From: Phallusia mammillata
Lineage: Eukaryota > Chordata > Ascidiacea > Phlebobranchia > Ascidiidae
Reading direction: 5' to 3'
NCBI GenBank assembly: GCA_003260075.1
Contig: QLIY01000104.1
Span: forward strand, 108,612-172,611
Length of the DNA stretch: 64,000 bases
The notes below the pieces were generated by a model. The model ran no database searches. It saw only the letters and a list, made by a program, of their open reading frames with translations, and was not told where the DNA came from. Shown here in pieces: positions 11,840-26,000 of this stretch. Every line of letters begins with the position of its first letter. The stretch's first letter is position 1. A program made the position numbers and the translations under genes.

Positions 11840-13047
11840 TCCCGGAGGTGATAAACTAATTTGGGCGTTTTTCATTGTGAAATATTTGTAGTTATTTAAA
11901 GGCCGGTCCGCGATAAAATTTCAGTTTCAAAAACGGTCCGCAGTGCAAAAAAGGTTGCCGACCCCTGGCCTACACGTTGTTTGGTGATGGCAACCACCAT
12001 TAAAATCTTAATTACTGCGTCGATGAATCTATTATACCATTATACCCGAAGAAGATATTGAATAAGTTTTGTGCAAGATGGTCAGGAGTTCCACGAACTT
12101 CAACCTTAATGCACCTGCTGGTTAAAATGGTATGTTCATGCACCTGCAAACATATCGAGAATAAAGGCCAAATAGTCCACTTTGACGTCGACATCACCAT
12201 GGAACCGACTTTGCGCGGGAAATTTAATGGAACCCATCAAATTTTTATTGCACGAAAAAATCATGAACCCGATCTGAATAATAATAGAGATTGTTACGTC
12301 AGAAACAGAATACAGAACAATACGTCATCTTTTGTTGAAGTTTGTCGGCGATTTAAACGTCACATAACATGCAGTGACGTCACAAAAGGAAGATGATGAC
12401 GTGATTAAAAATGGCGATCGCGATAATTTCGAAGAAAAATTTATGATGAAACGGAAATACAGTGCAAAACAAATAAAAATTCGATCGAGCTGTTTGTAGC
12501 GGTGATAAGTAGATTTTGAAGTGCACAAAAACTTAAATACTGCACAAACTAACTTTTCACGTAAAAATTCTTTTCGAAACTTTGTTATTTTGTCACTTTG
12601 ACGAAAAACTTTCGTACGAAAGTAAGTTAGGTATTTTGTAATACTGAAAAAAACGTAAAAGTAAAGTTAGTATTACGACGCAAATAGTGAGTAGTTTGTA
12701 AAAACATAAAAATAATGTTGGAATGTCGTTGTAGTGGGGCTTCATATTGGCGAAAACACAGCACAAAGTATAAGGTACAGTACCGAAAAGATAGAGGAAT
12801 GTTGACTGATTTTGCTGTGGTAGCCTACACTGCTCCGGACCAAGGGACGGAAAGTATTTTTGCATCAGTGAAAGTTTTACATGCTGATATCTGCCGATCG
12901 ACGCGGGGTTCGAACCCGCAAACTTCGGACTCGGTTTAAGTGCTTCGTGGTAGTTACGTCATGACTGACATGCTGATGAAACTGATGACGTAGGAAGTAC
13001 CACTAGATGGCGTATGACGTTGCACCGATGGGTCAAAAGGTCAAATG
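10601..13047. other. Stretch between gene D and the DGK stop codon
   Basis: No gene seen. The part next to 13048 must hold the DGK 3' untranslated region; a minus-strand AATAAA lies at about 12245, which would give an 800-base UTR, though nothing confirms it is used. The stretch also holds the hAT element 11705-11967. Confidence 0.5.
11705..11967. mobile_element. hAT-type MITE, interior lost in poly-G
   Basis: Inverted ends CAGTGGTCGGCAACC and CAGGGGTCGGCAACC (minus strand). Perfect 8-bp duplication GCCTACAC at 11697-11704 and 11968-11975. The G run 11755-11838 replaces part of the interior. Confidence 0.85.
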
Positions 13048-13170
13048 TTATAAGTCCGTCTCCGGTGCGATCTGCATGACCGCTTTTAACCTTGTTTTCT
13101 GTTCTGACGTCAGGAAGTCGACTAGTGACGTGTCGTCCGTTGATTTGGCGCGGTCGATGACGCTAAGACC
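13048..13170 (-). CDS. DGKZ/DGKI-like: DGK exon 30 (C-terminus ETDL, stop)
   Basis: [20 protein letters not shown] then TSEQKTRL...APETDL and TAA. Aligns with RQRAEKAQDTELAAYL ... ETAV of vertebrates. The last four residues fit a class I PDZ ligand (S/T-x-hydrophobic). Confidence 0.9.
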   Translation of the reverse strand, partial: GLSVIDRAKSTDDTSLVDFLTSEQKTRLKAVMQIAPETDL

Positions 13171-16100
13171 CTGGGAAGCAAACACAAGGAATCAATCACA
13201 CGGAAAATTGCACTCCAACTCACAAGCTACATAGGCCAACCATAAAGGCTCGTGTCTATATGCACCAGGTCGGCGAGAATTGTTAAATGATATCAAGCCG
13301 TTTTAATGCGGCAAGGCATAGTTTATTTTAAAGTCTTGTATGCGGTGGGATTCGAACCCACGACAGGAGTGTATTATTGGTAACACTACAAACTGAGCTA
13401 CACAGGCTCGCAGAAGACCGTGTACAATTTACACATTGAATTGGAGAACACAGCACCCCCACGGATATATGCAGAATATTTCCACCATTCAAACCCACCA
13501 TAGCGTCGACCATCCCTATGGTTGCACCAGCACGAACCAAATCTACACAAACATCCTTGTCACAATTCTCCACCGCTAGGTGCAGTGCGGAGCGTTTCGA
13601 GGTGTCGGTCAAATTTACAATCTCAGGGATTTCTAAAAAACAGCATCGTTAGAGGAAAAAAAGCTCCAAACACGTGACACAGAAATACCTTTCGTCAAAT
13701 ACTTTATCGCGTCGTTATGTTGCCCTCTTGTGGCGCAATGGAGAGCAGTTTCTCCACCACTAGTGGTCGCAAACAAGTCCGCCCCACAATGCACCGCTTT
13801 TCTCATCGCTTCTACGTCACCGCGCTCCGAAGCTTCCAACAATCGCGAATCCCTATATTATTGTTTACAATTAATTGTTTATGACGCCAACAAAAACACT
13901 TTATGATGTCACACGGGGGGGGGGACGTCACAATTAATTGTTTATGACGCCAACAAAAACACTTTATGATGTCACACTTACCAAAAACGATTTTCAGTTT
14001 TTTGACTCTGTGAAAAAATAACGGGTGTTAGAAAATAATAAATAGAACAAAAACATTCCAAATCTATTGTTACCAGATGGTCACGTGCTCCAGTGTAACT
14101 ATGGCGACGACACGTGGCACGACGGTTGCTATGGCGATGCGGGATGCCTATAGTGACGTCATTACAACTTTGGCAGGTTTCAATGTTCAGGTTGTTGTTG
14201 TTATTGCTGTTGTTATTATTGTTGTTGTTGCTGGACAACTTCATTGTTTTGACAAAGTTACTGAGAAGCATTTGACCTCCGCTCGCAAGTGACCTGGAAA
14301 AAGATTTCAAATAAATTTGATGTAAAATAAAGTTCATTCGGCAAATATTTAAGGTAAGGTTAAGGTGATTTTGTCTGACGCTAAAACCAAGTCCGAGACA
14401 TAATTTGTAAAGTTTTGATGTAAACCTGATTTTATGTAAAACATCGAGCCAATAAATGATAAGCTGTAGACAGTGCACAATATTTCGACATATATGGCAG
14501 TTGCTTAGCCATTGTGAGTCAATTTTCTCTGTGGTTTACGCCCAGTTATGGCATTGAACAGAATAGGTGAGCCAAGGGTTCCTAAAAAACTGGAGTGCCG
14601 TTGGATGACAACACTAGCCAATACAGCCTATGTCTTGTCACCAGCTGCACTGATGGGGGGGGGGGGACAGTGCACAATATTTCGACATATATGGCAATTG
14701 CTTGGCCATTGTGAGTCAATTTTCTCTGTGGTTTACGCCCACTTATGGCATTGAACAGAATAGGTGAGGCATGGGTTCCTGAAAAACTGGAGTGCCGTTG
14801 GATGGCAACACTAGCCAATACAGCCTATGTCTTGTCACCAGCTGCACTGATGGGGGGGGGGGGAATTTTCAGTGGTTACGTGTGAATTGTCATGTGGTTC
14901 ATTACTTACTTCTTTGGGTCAGTATCGGTGTTACTCCTGCGATGTTTCTTCTTCGTATCTTTTTCGCCGCTCTCATCCAGTTTACTGCAACACACACGTC
15001 AACGTCACACACCGGTTTGTTACGTACCTATGATGTCACAAACCTGACGAAGTCTCCCAGCAGCTGACCGGTTGGAATTGGGGGGTTGGACTGGGCCGGG
15101 CGCAGGGGGGCCTTTTTAGGAGAACGCTGAGTCATCAACGACTGCTGGCGTGACTTGGCAATTTTGCCCTGTGAGGTTTCGCCTGTTTCGTCAGTGATGA
15201 CGTATTCGTTGCTTGACGTGGAGTAGGCAGAACCATCGCTTTCGTAGACGCGCTGTAAAAATAGAAAACATTTCCAATGCATTTTTGCTTTTCTATAAGC
15301 AGTTTGTAGATTTTTGTCGCCTACACTTTGCCACATGGCGGGTTCTCAACTCGTTTCAGGCCATGGACCACCGGCCCAGTAAAACTGATATCGTGGACCA
15401 TTTCTGTTTGGAACAAGATCGAATTACCCAATAAGATACAATTATTAACATAACATTTGGATAATCTTTCAACATGTAATTTGCAATCCTCTCTAGTTTA
15501 CCACCAAACTTAGTGGACGTCCTGTGGACCACCCAAAAAGTCATCATGGACCATCAGTTGAGAACAACTGCCATAAGGAAAGGCTTAGGAGACCGGCTGA
15601 TTCGGTATAACGCCTTCAATGAGCTAAATGATACACATCACATTGGTTATAATTTTTGATACTAACCTGTGACGTAATAGGCGATGCCGTCAGAGAAGAA
15701 CCCGGTGACGTAGTAACCGCCTTGTCACGTGGCTCGGAATCTTTTGATTTTTCGCTGTCAATAGAAATCATAGAATCTCGCAATTGTTGCGTCATTTCCG
15801 TCGTTTCTTCCGACGTATCTGGTGTCACTTCCGGGTCCATCGCCGGAGTTACGTCAGTTCCGTCCGATTGAAGCGATATGACGTCATCAGGCGGTTTTAA
15901 CGTCGATTCTTCCTCCCTGGTCTGCTCGAACACGACATCTAGCGGTGACGGACATTTTTGTGACGTAAAAACCCGAGGACTCGAGTTTCCGCTTTTAATT
16001 TCCGCCGAATCCACTTCCGTTTCCGACTTGTTTGACGTCATCGACAAACGTTGCTTGAGAAAAGAATTCAAAAGATATTTAAACTATTTTCAGCCTAAAA

Positions 16101-16989
16101 TATTTGCTTTTAATTTAGGCGAAATATATAAATTTTTATATTCAGCATTTAACTTTGACAAAAACGTCAATAGTCGATGATCAATTTGCCTATCGAAGGG
16201 ATAGGTGCTGCCTAATCCATTACATTTCCATCATTAAAACAGACTCCATGTCAACTAAAGCACCCTCTGTTAATTATTTCAAACTCTTTAGATTGTAATT
16301 CACCTGTGCGAGAATAGTGAAGTCAACCGGTTCAGCCAAGTTGTCTCTGAACAAACAAACGATCAACATTAAAATTACTTGTGACAGTGAAATATATTTC
16401 TTCCACACAACTTACCCGATCACCACAGAATCACTGTGGACTCTTCCCCGGAACTGGACGGATTTCCGGTCAATTGTCCGCGAACGAACCGGAAAATGCT
16501 AATTAACAAGACAAAATATTATTTTTCTTTGTAAGGCATCTTCATAGCTGAGTGCGTTTCGACAAAATTAAACAATTAAACGTTAAAAATGGACATAATT
16601 CCCTCTTTGCGTTGCAAAGTAATATATAATCACCAAACATTCCAATAAATTATAAAGTCAATTGTCAGGTCACAATGCTTCATGTTGACGTCATAAAGAC
16701 ATATTTAACAATTGTGGAATGTTTCGATTGTTTGAACTTACCAACAATGGCGAGGTCTGAGGTTCGGAAATTTCCAGAATATAAAGTTCGCGATCAGCCG
16801 TTATGACGTCACAAACAAGATGCAGGTTTTCCTGGTTTTGGTCGATTCGATAAAATCGGTCATCGTCGCTCGCTAAAAAATCAGGAAAACACGTTTGACT
16901 GCGTCCATGGAAATGTTTCACCGACGTAATTTTACAACACTTTTATTTTAAAGCTGGGTTGAAATAATAAAATAGAAACTTACAATCAA

Positions 16990-17072
<83 letters not shown>

Positions 17073-20000
17073 TTGTACTTTGAAGACACCAATATGTAAA
17101 CAACAGGGGTTTAATGATTTGTTAAGTTACCAAATATTGAAAGATATATGTTAAGGACGTTGTGCTTATTTTTTGAGTAACCAGACCATATATTATACTA
17201 AATTTATTGAGTCAACAATAACTTTTACCAAACTGTTATCGAACTAAAGCTATCCGAACACTCTTACAAAAATGTTACGACCAACGAAACTATTTTTTCC
17301 GAACATTCAAAAATATATATCACAGGTGGAACATACATATGTTTAGATGCGACAATAGTCCACATAACTTATTACTCACATTGTTCAAACTATCGAGGCA
17401 ACTTCGTAAAACGTCCAGCCTTGAGTTGCTCATCACAACCGTCACCAGGAACGGGGAGGCTGAAATAATAATTTGAAATTGTTTTGTTCACAAACGTCTT
17501 TCTACGACAGAAGCACGTCTCTTAGCGCCAAAACCTCTAGTTATTTTCTGCCTCTATTTTCTTTTAAAACTCTCTAGGCTAAAAAATGTTTGATGGAGTA
17601 AATTAAATAAAGTTGTGAACTCTGAGCACAGGTCGAGTTATTTACCAAGCGAGTTCGAGTTTTGTGGTCAGCAAACTAAGTAAAGTCAAATAGTTTCAAC
17701 GAGTTAAGAGTACTTGCGTATTTTAGTTAGAGCAACAACAATCACCTTTGGTCACGAGTTTGTCCTTCTTTCCGCCTTGTGCGTCGAAATCGTGGTTTGT
17801 GAGAAGATTCAGTCGGATCTTAATCTGGTCGTGCGGGTGGGGACTGGAATGAATATGGGGGTGAAATTGTGAGGATTTGTATCCACTACAAATCTGAGGT
17901 CGCGGGTTCAATCCCACCACAAAGTTGGCGGTGAAGTTTAAAAACTTACATTTTAAGTTTGGCCGAGCACCTACTGTTTCATGCTGACGCTTGAGCTCTT
18001 ATGATGCTACATGTTTATTTTTAAAGCTTAATGTCTTAACTTTGACGGGGGGGGGGAGAGTGAAATTGTGAGGATTTGTATCCACTACAAATCTGAGATC
18101 GCGGGTTTAAATCCCACCACAAAGTTGGCGGTGAAGTTTAAAAACTTATATTTTAAGTTTGGCCGAGCACCTACTGTTTCATGGTGATGCTTGAGCTATT
18201 ATGATGCTACATGTTTATTTTTAAAGCTTAATGTCTTAACTTTGACTTTTAGAAAGGTTTGTGAGTTTAAAAATACACGATAATTTGGTTAAGGTATTTT
18301 TGACTTTGACTTGAATTTGGTTTTAACTAGTCGTCGGGGGGGGGGGAAGAACGTTGGCTTGATTCAAAAACTCGAACTTTATGTTGGAAGGATTCAATCT
18401 GAGTAAAATATTAAACAATCTTGGTTGTATTCGTGTAACTTGAATTATTTAGTGAAATTGATTAGAGCTAGGTTATTTTGGTTAAACTTGACATTTACGA
18501 AACAAAGGAATCACACAAACTATCGCAGATTCATAATTTGACCAATATTTCGGGGGGGGGGGCGAACAATCTTGGTTGTATTCGTGTAACTTGAATTATG
18601 TAGTGAAATTGATTAGAATTAGGTTATTTTGGTTAAACGTGACATTTACGAAAGAAAGGAATCACACAAACTATCGCAGATTCATAATTTGACCAATATT
18701 TCTTAACGTAATGCGAATTTCATTTTTTCCAAAACACTTTCCCACCTGCATGGCTCTCCGTCAATTTGCATTGGGAAAGTTTTGTAAGTTCTGATATAAG
18801 CCGACCTGCACTGACATAACCTCTCACCGTGACCTCCAACAAAAATCATGCCCTGTGACGTAACAACCACTGATTATGACACGACAAATTACAAAGAAAG
18901 TTGTCTTCGCACATAAGTATCAATGAACCTACCAGTTGGTTTGGACTGAAGGCGAGAACCTCAATGAGTTTGTCGTCATGACGTTGGGCCACAAACTCCG
19001 TACCGGTGGGACTTCCCCAAGGGCAAGTACCTGAGCTGTATTTCGGGATATTGAGAAAAACGATGCAGACGGGTTTGAGCTCACGGATCTTGGGGGTGAT
19101 GTTCTGACCGTCGCACTGTCATGGAAAATATGTGAAGGAATTAGAACAAGCAGCTCGTATAAAAAGGCTCTTTGTCTAAACTCAATAAGGTCACTTATTC
19201 AAATAGAATCACGGCAGCCGACTTATTAAATTTTAAGGACATTCACTATGCAAAACGTTGCTCGAATACTGCATCAAACGAAATTGAATACATAACTTAT
19301 TAAATTCACCATAGCACAATTAAACAGTATTATTATTACCATGTACGAAAAATAAAAACATATATGACAACATTGCGCAAGAAATTTGGGTTGGAAAGTC
19401 AGCTAAAACTTTTTTGCATATGTGGGTCAGAAAAAATTCACAGAACGAAGTCTTTTTAATAGAAGTCTTGCAGCTGTGCACTCTGCAGCTTCCCCTCACC
19501 ACAACTGTGATGTGTTTTGACAAATCCTTCGATTGTCGTGTAAGATACTCGAACACTCCCACTCTGACGTAATACATCTTATTCACCGTCCGACTCTTGA
19601 ACTTATCCGGATGCGCCTCTGGGAAATTAAAGCAGGGAAATTTATTAAAAGCAGAAACACCAGCGGGTTTATCCAAGCATTTGTGGGAAAAGCTTCGGCG
19701 AATATTAATACCGTTATCGCACAGTGTTTTCGTTGCGTTTTCGTTGCATTTAATTTTTTTTACTTTGTTTATCGTACACTGTACTACGCACATTCAGTTA
19801 TTTACCCAGATGAAGGCGACCTGTATAGGACGTCGAAACGTCGGAATAAAAATACACAGGACGTCGAAACGTCGGAATAAAAATACAATTGCCAGAAGAG
19901 CTCTATAAACTTGATTTTATGTCTGGCAGCAATAGCTTATATATTAACATCACTAGCTTGTCAGATGGTCTGAAAGGATGGCACGCGAAAAAAATCACAA

Positions 20001-23000
20001 TTTTGAAAGATATAGTGCGCTGGCATTTAAACTTCAATACATAAAGCGGACTGCGCTCTGCTACCCTACGCTGATAATCGGCTAGGTAGCGGCAAAGTGC
20101 CACTTTTGTAAAATTGCTTCAGGTTGACTGTCAGAAATTTTGCTGATCCTATGCTAGGATAATCAGTCGACAAGCTGCTGACGAGATTTTGTGGTAGATT
20201 CACAAACTTATCGCGCTCACCAAATTAAGTTTTCTATTCGAATAAGGGACATAGATGCTTAACAGTAATATAGATCGGGACTTAGCTGTAGTTGATCCCT
20301 GCACACATCGCATGTTAATTTTACATGATCTTGGTTTATTTCCACTTAACACGACCTAAACATCCAACAAGTTTAATACAAATGCACAGAGTTGTAAACA
20401 GACCTGAAGTTGGAGCTCGAACCCGAAAGTCCAAGCCCGAAACCCGGGTCGAACACGAATCGTTTTTGAGAAGCCCGTTTAGCCCCAAAAGTTTGATTGA
20501 CAGGCCTATACATTGAAGCCTCAGGAAAGACCAATACAACAAACATTTATAGACAAATGGTCTTTAACAAGGCGTTTTAGGGCTGTTTGACAATTAGGTC
20601 AGGTCCAGCAACTTAGCTAGATACATTTATTCAAAAAAAATACTGACACAAGGAAACAAAGTCAGGCCCGAATCGAGCCCGTTTTTAAGAAACCTAAGCC
20701 CGAACCCGGCCCGACTTTGCCCCGCACACATGTCAGTTTTCCATGATTTCGGTTTATTTTCCACTTATCATATCCTAAACATCCAACACAAGTAATACAG
20801 AAGTACAGAGCGCTTACCTCTGGATTCGTGGAACGCTAGCGACACATTCGCGTCCGAGCCGATGCTGAAGTAGTTGTTTACGACATCTAGTGGCGNTTAT
20901 TCAAAAAAATACTGACACAAGGAAACAAAGTCAGGCCCGAATCGAGCCCGTTTTTAAGAAACCTAAGCCCGAACCCGGCCCGACTTTGCCCTGCACACAT
21001 GTCGGTTTTCCATGATTTTGGTTTATTTTCCACTTATCATATCCTAAACATCCAAACCCAAGTTTAATACAGAAGTACAGAGCGCTTACCTCTGGATTCG
21101 TGGAACGCTAGCGACACATTCGCGTCCGAGCCGATGCTGAAGTAGTTATTTACGACATCTAGTGGCGGTTGGTCGACACCTGTTAATGGTGGGTTGTCCT
21201 CTGATGATGGAAAACTCATCTGAAACATAACAATGTCATGCTATGTTTTGCTTGATGGTATTAACACCAGTGTTGTATTCGTACACAGGAACTATAGATG
21301 CCAAAATAATTGGGTGGAATATATATTCTGTGCGTATATATTAGTTTGTGTGTACAACGGTTGATTCTGTTTGACCTGCTGCAGTTTTATGCACTGGACT
21401 TATGATAATGTGACCGATTTTTTTTTTGAAAATGTCATTATTGGACTGGAAAGTTAGATTTACTCAAGTGAAATTACGGGACAAATGCGACAGAGTGTGA
21501 AGCCAGGCCAGAATCAAACCCGTTTCATCTGAGCCCAAACACTGGTCCACTTTAAAATCCCACCCACCCCGTAACCCACCTCATCATCATCCGTATGTTT
21601 CGGTGCCAGATGAGCTTGCTCGTTTTTCTCAACGTAAATTTTCCACCGATCCAACTTAACGGGTCGAGCTTCTTCCACACCGTGTAAGATCTTAGGAACA
21701 GTTTCATCTGTGTAACCCTGGAACGAAAGGCTTGTTTTAGCTGGCAGTCAAAACTAGGTCTTGTGAAAAGATGTAACAAAACAACGGTCAATGGCTTTGA
21801 AGACAAAAATGTACCGCAAGCGCACTGGACAAGTGGTTTTACAAAAAGCTGGTTACAAAACTGTGCCGTAAAGGGAATAAACAAGTAACAGGAACAGTCA
21901 AAGGCTTTAGAGCAGGGGGGGGGGGGGGAAAGATGTAACAAAACAACGGTCAAAGTCTTTGAAGACAAAAATGTATCGCAAGCGCACTGAACAAATGGTT
22001 TTCCAAAAAGCTGGCTACAAAACTGTGCCTTGCGAAAGGATACCATGAATGTAAAATGAACCGCTCGAGTCACGTGGTGTTTTAACAACTTTTTTGACTA
22101 TTTTAACAACTTTTTGCGTTTGCAGGTTAAATAGGGGGCATTTTTGTGTTATTATTGAACTTCAACTTCTTGTAAACATTGTATTTCTGTGACGTAACAT
22201 TGTCATAAATGACTTCAAGCTTGTGTTACTTAAATTGCCTTAAACGTAAAAGTGAAAAGGTTGCAATGATGTAAGGAACCGAAGTTACCCAAGATAAAAT
22301 ATTTTCTATAATCGTAGGGGGGGGGGACAAAATTTTAATAATTTTTAAAAGCTAATAGATTGATAGGTAGACAGGAACAGACGAAAACAAGTTTGGGGAT
22401 AAAACAATCTTTTGGGTTTAAAATAAGGTTCTAGACCAAGAAATAAGAAACACACAAGAAAAAAATGGGTAAAACCACACATAAAAGTAATGGTTTACTG
22501 AGTTTAGCGGGGGGGGGGGTGGCGTATTAACAACTTTTTGACTATTTTAACAAATGTATTTTAACAAAAATGCTTTATAGATTCTAGGAGCGATATTATT
22601 GTGTTTTTGTTTTTAAACTTCAACTTTTGTAAACATTGTATTTCTGTGACGTAACATTGTCATCAGTGACCCCAAGCTTGTGTTACTTAAAATGCCTTAA
22701 ACGTACAAATAAAAAGGTTGCAATGATGTAAGGAACCGAAGTTACCCAAGATAAAAAATTTTCTATAATCGTAATTGCTTGGCCTCAGTTTTTTTTACCG
22801 TAATACGTTTTACTTAATCACACTCACTGGGCCAAAGTTCAAAGTTCGCGAAAGATCGTTTCCTGTTCCAAGCGGTAGAATGGCCACTGGAGGCGGTCGA
22901 GGCATAGCAAGTTTATCCAACACCGACAAAATCCATCCAACAGTTCCGTCCCCGCCACAGGCCAGAATACGAAGGTTCGGAACTTTACGAAAAAGTTCCA

Positions 23001-26000
23001 GTCTGTAAAAAATACCAAAATTTTAATAATTTTTAACAGCTAATAGATTGATAGGTAGACAGGAACAGACGAAAACAAGTTTGGAAAAACAGACCAAGAA
23101 ATAAGAAAAACACGAGGGAAAAATGGGTAAAACCACACATAAAAGTAATGGTTTACTGAGTTTAGCTTTTGCAGAATATGTAACAAGTTGCAGAAAACGA
23201 CATTAAATATTGAAGACTTCGACAACCCGGTTTATACTCATATCTCTGCTTGGTTACATTCCACATAATATATTTAATGTCAACTTGAAAAGACCAAACA
23301 TGCTGCGTTAAGGGATTGGATCTGAATAATTAATTGTGATATTTGACAAGATATGAAGGAATTTCCCATTTCCTTGTTCCCCTGCATGTTACAACCTGTG
23401 TTGGCATTTGAACAACGCCAAACAAAATTGAAACTAAAAAACTGGCTTGAAAAGTCGCTCGATCCAGAAAACAAACTGGCAGACCTGCATATTACACAGA
23501 TGATGACAACAGCGATTGTTTCATCTCAATGATAAAATGTATTCACAAGCTCTTAGTGGTCATATTTGTTTATTAATATAATGACAATTAAAATATTTCT
23601 AATTTAAATTCATCTAGCTACTTTTCTCATCTTACCAAAATTTTAAATCAAATTTACAAACAATAAGTCCAAAGGAGTGTAAACAAGAACATGGTGACAA
23701 ATGTATCAAAAACCTTATCAAATCAATCGACTGGAATATCCGTCATCAATTTGTCTAAAAGGCGGGATTTTCAATAAACAACAATTTCAAACCGTCCAAT
23801 CAGATGCTGCGTGGCTGTTTTGTGTTTTCGGTGCAATTTCTATTTCGAGCAAAACCGAATAATCAAATTATCGTCAACATAAAGGTCATTCTTGCCACTG
23901 GTGATGTATTATTAATAAGTGGCCGTGTATTATTATACGAAACTGAATTAGGCGGGACATACGACGCTACAGACATAAAGTCAATTGTATTAGTGAAAGG
24001 TTACAGAACGCTGTGCCTTTGTCCCGATTTCTTGAAGCGAGGATTAAGAATTAAGAACAATGCGAGCGTAGTTTTGGATAAAACTCAACGCATGTTGTAT
24101 ACCTGGCCTGGCAAATGTACAAATGCTACACAGAAAGTGTGAAGTGGATCTCAAACTTTAAAACTTGCAGCACACCGAATGTTTGGAAGGGATAGCGTGG
24201 CTGTTAAGGCGATGCTTAATTTTTTTCTTCTGAGTAATATATTTTCTCATGGATGTCATGTTTTCAAAAGCTTGTTTAGGCTGAGATAGGAGCTTTAAGC
24301 TTCTTCAGCAGAAACAAAGTTAACCTTTTGAAACGGTAAACTTAATATTTAACAATTTAAAACATTTTCATTCCTTCCCACAGAAGATGTAGATAAGATT
24401 AGAATATAAATCAGGTTATATTTCCAAAGCTTAAGTGTCTATTTGCAAACCACATGCAAAAAGTACAGCAAATTTCTCTCCTAAAGTTTATAATTCCCTC
24501 CTGGGAGAAATTCCTCCCAAGTTGGGAACCACTGATATCATTGCAATAAAATGGGTAAGGTAAATTAAGGGCGAATAATAATTGAGGCAAAAAGGTTTGA
24601 AAAAAATGTTTGGGAAGTGGTGGGATTCAATTTTTTTTCAGCTGGTTCTGTTACAAAAAGTCCATTGACAGTAACCAGTAAGTAACCGGTTCGCTGATCC
24701 CATAAAATTTCGTGAGACGGTTCTATAGATATGTTTTTATTTGTCCTCACCCTTCTTGTGGTCCGCCTTTTGATAGATCAAATATTTGACGCGGGTTGAC
24801 GATCCACTGAAAGGCTTGAAGCAGTTTAGCGCCCTGTAAAAAATACAACTTGTGAAACACTGAAATTATTTGGTGCCCTAGGAAGCAAGAAAACAATTTA
24901 AATTGTAAATCCGGATGTGGTGGGAATTAAACCCACGATCTATGGATCACCGCCAGCGCTTAATAAGAGAATAATGGGTTTCGAAATATCTTGTACTGTT
25001 ACCAGATGTTGCAGAATTCCCAGGGTTATCAGGTTGGTGAAAGAAAAACTTTAAGTTTTGTTTTATTTCTGTGCTGAGCAGCATAATACAAAACCCCGGG
25101 AATTTCCTAACGCTGGGTTTTACCCCTTTCTGGGAACCCCATGTATTCTATTTTTACACACAATGTCGCTGGGACTTTCCCTGGGTGAATTTTACGTCGT
25201 TGTGTTGTTTGCGAAAATTTTGCAAAACCGCTCTATGAATTTCTATAGCTGGTATTTGTTGTACAGCAAATTGACGGTATAAATCGAATAAATATTAGTT
25301 GTAATATATTTCCAGAAAAGAATCCAGTTGATTAATATCTAATAATAAAAGGTATCACTTCTAATAAAACCTGTGAGCACAAATCGAATTACTATGGGTT
25401 GTTGTGTATTTCAAGTACACAAAACCTGATCTATACAAGCTGTTGCTGCCAGGCAAAATCTCAACCTTATGAAGCTCTTCTGGCAAATGTATTTTTATTC
25501 CGACATTTCGACGTCCTACAAAGGTCGCCTTTATCAGGGTAAATAACACTGAATGCTAGAGCAATGCACGATAAAACCTGAAAACCTAATAAAAAAGTAC
25601 AACTGCTAAAAAACTGCTGAACTGCCCAATGCGTGAAATGAGGAAGCCAATGCCAATGTCAAATGGGAAAGCCCCTCTGCCCCACAAAACCTACCTGGTT
25701 GCCGCCGCTCTTGGGGTTAATAAATATGAGGGTTGGGGCGAGGAATGCGGCTTGATGCGACAGAGGGCGGATCACGAAAGTTTTCTGCCGACTTTCCTTA
25801 GAAGATTTCTTCCTCCAAGTCCCTCCTGAACCTCTTTTCTTCTTTGATCGGTTGCGGAGAGATTTCTGCTTCTGTGACGACTGAAAAAATATAGGGGGGG
25901 GGGACGACTTTCCTTGGATGATTTCTTCCTCCAAGTTCCACCAGAACCTCTCTTCTTCTTCGATCGGTTGCGGAGAGATTTCTGCTTCTGTGACGACTGA

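Noticed and set aside
12890-12930. tRNA gene suggested by GGGGTTCGAACCC
   Set aside because: The string is nearly palindromic and no acceptor, D or anticodon arms are present around it.
24142-24532. Degenerate hAT element in a DGK intron
   Set aside because: Right end resembles GGGAACCACTG and the left AGTGGATCTCAAACTTT, but there is no target duplication and the ends are too diverged to delimit.
24905-24960. tRNA gene on the minus strand (GTGGGTTTAATTCCCAC)
   Set aside because: Only a T-arm-like piece; no A box or acceptor stem, at most a SINE remnant.
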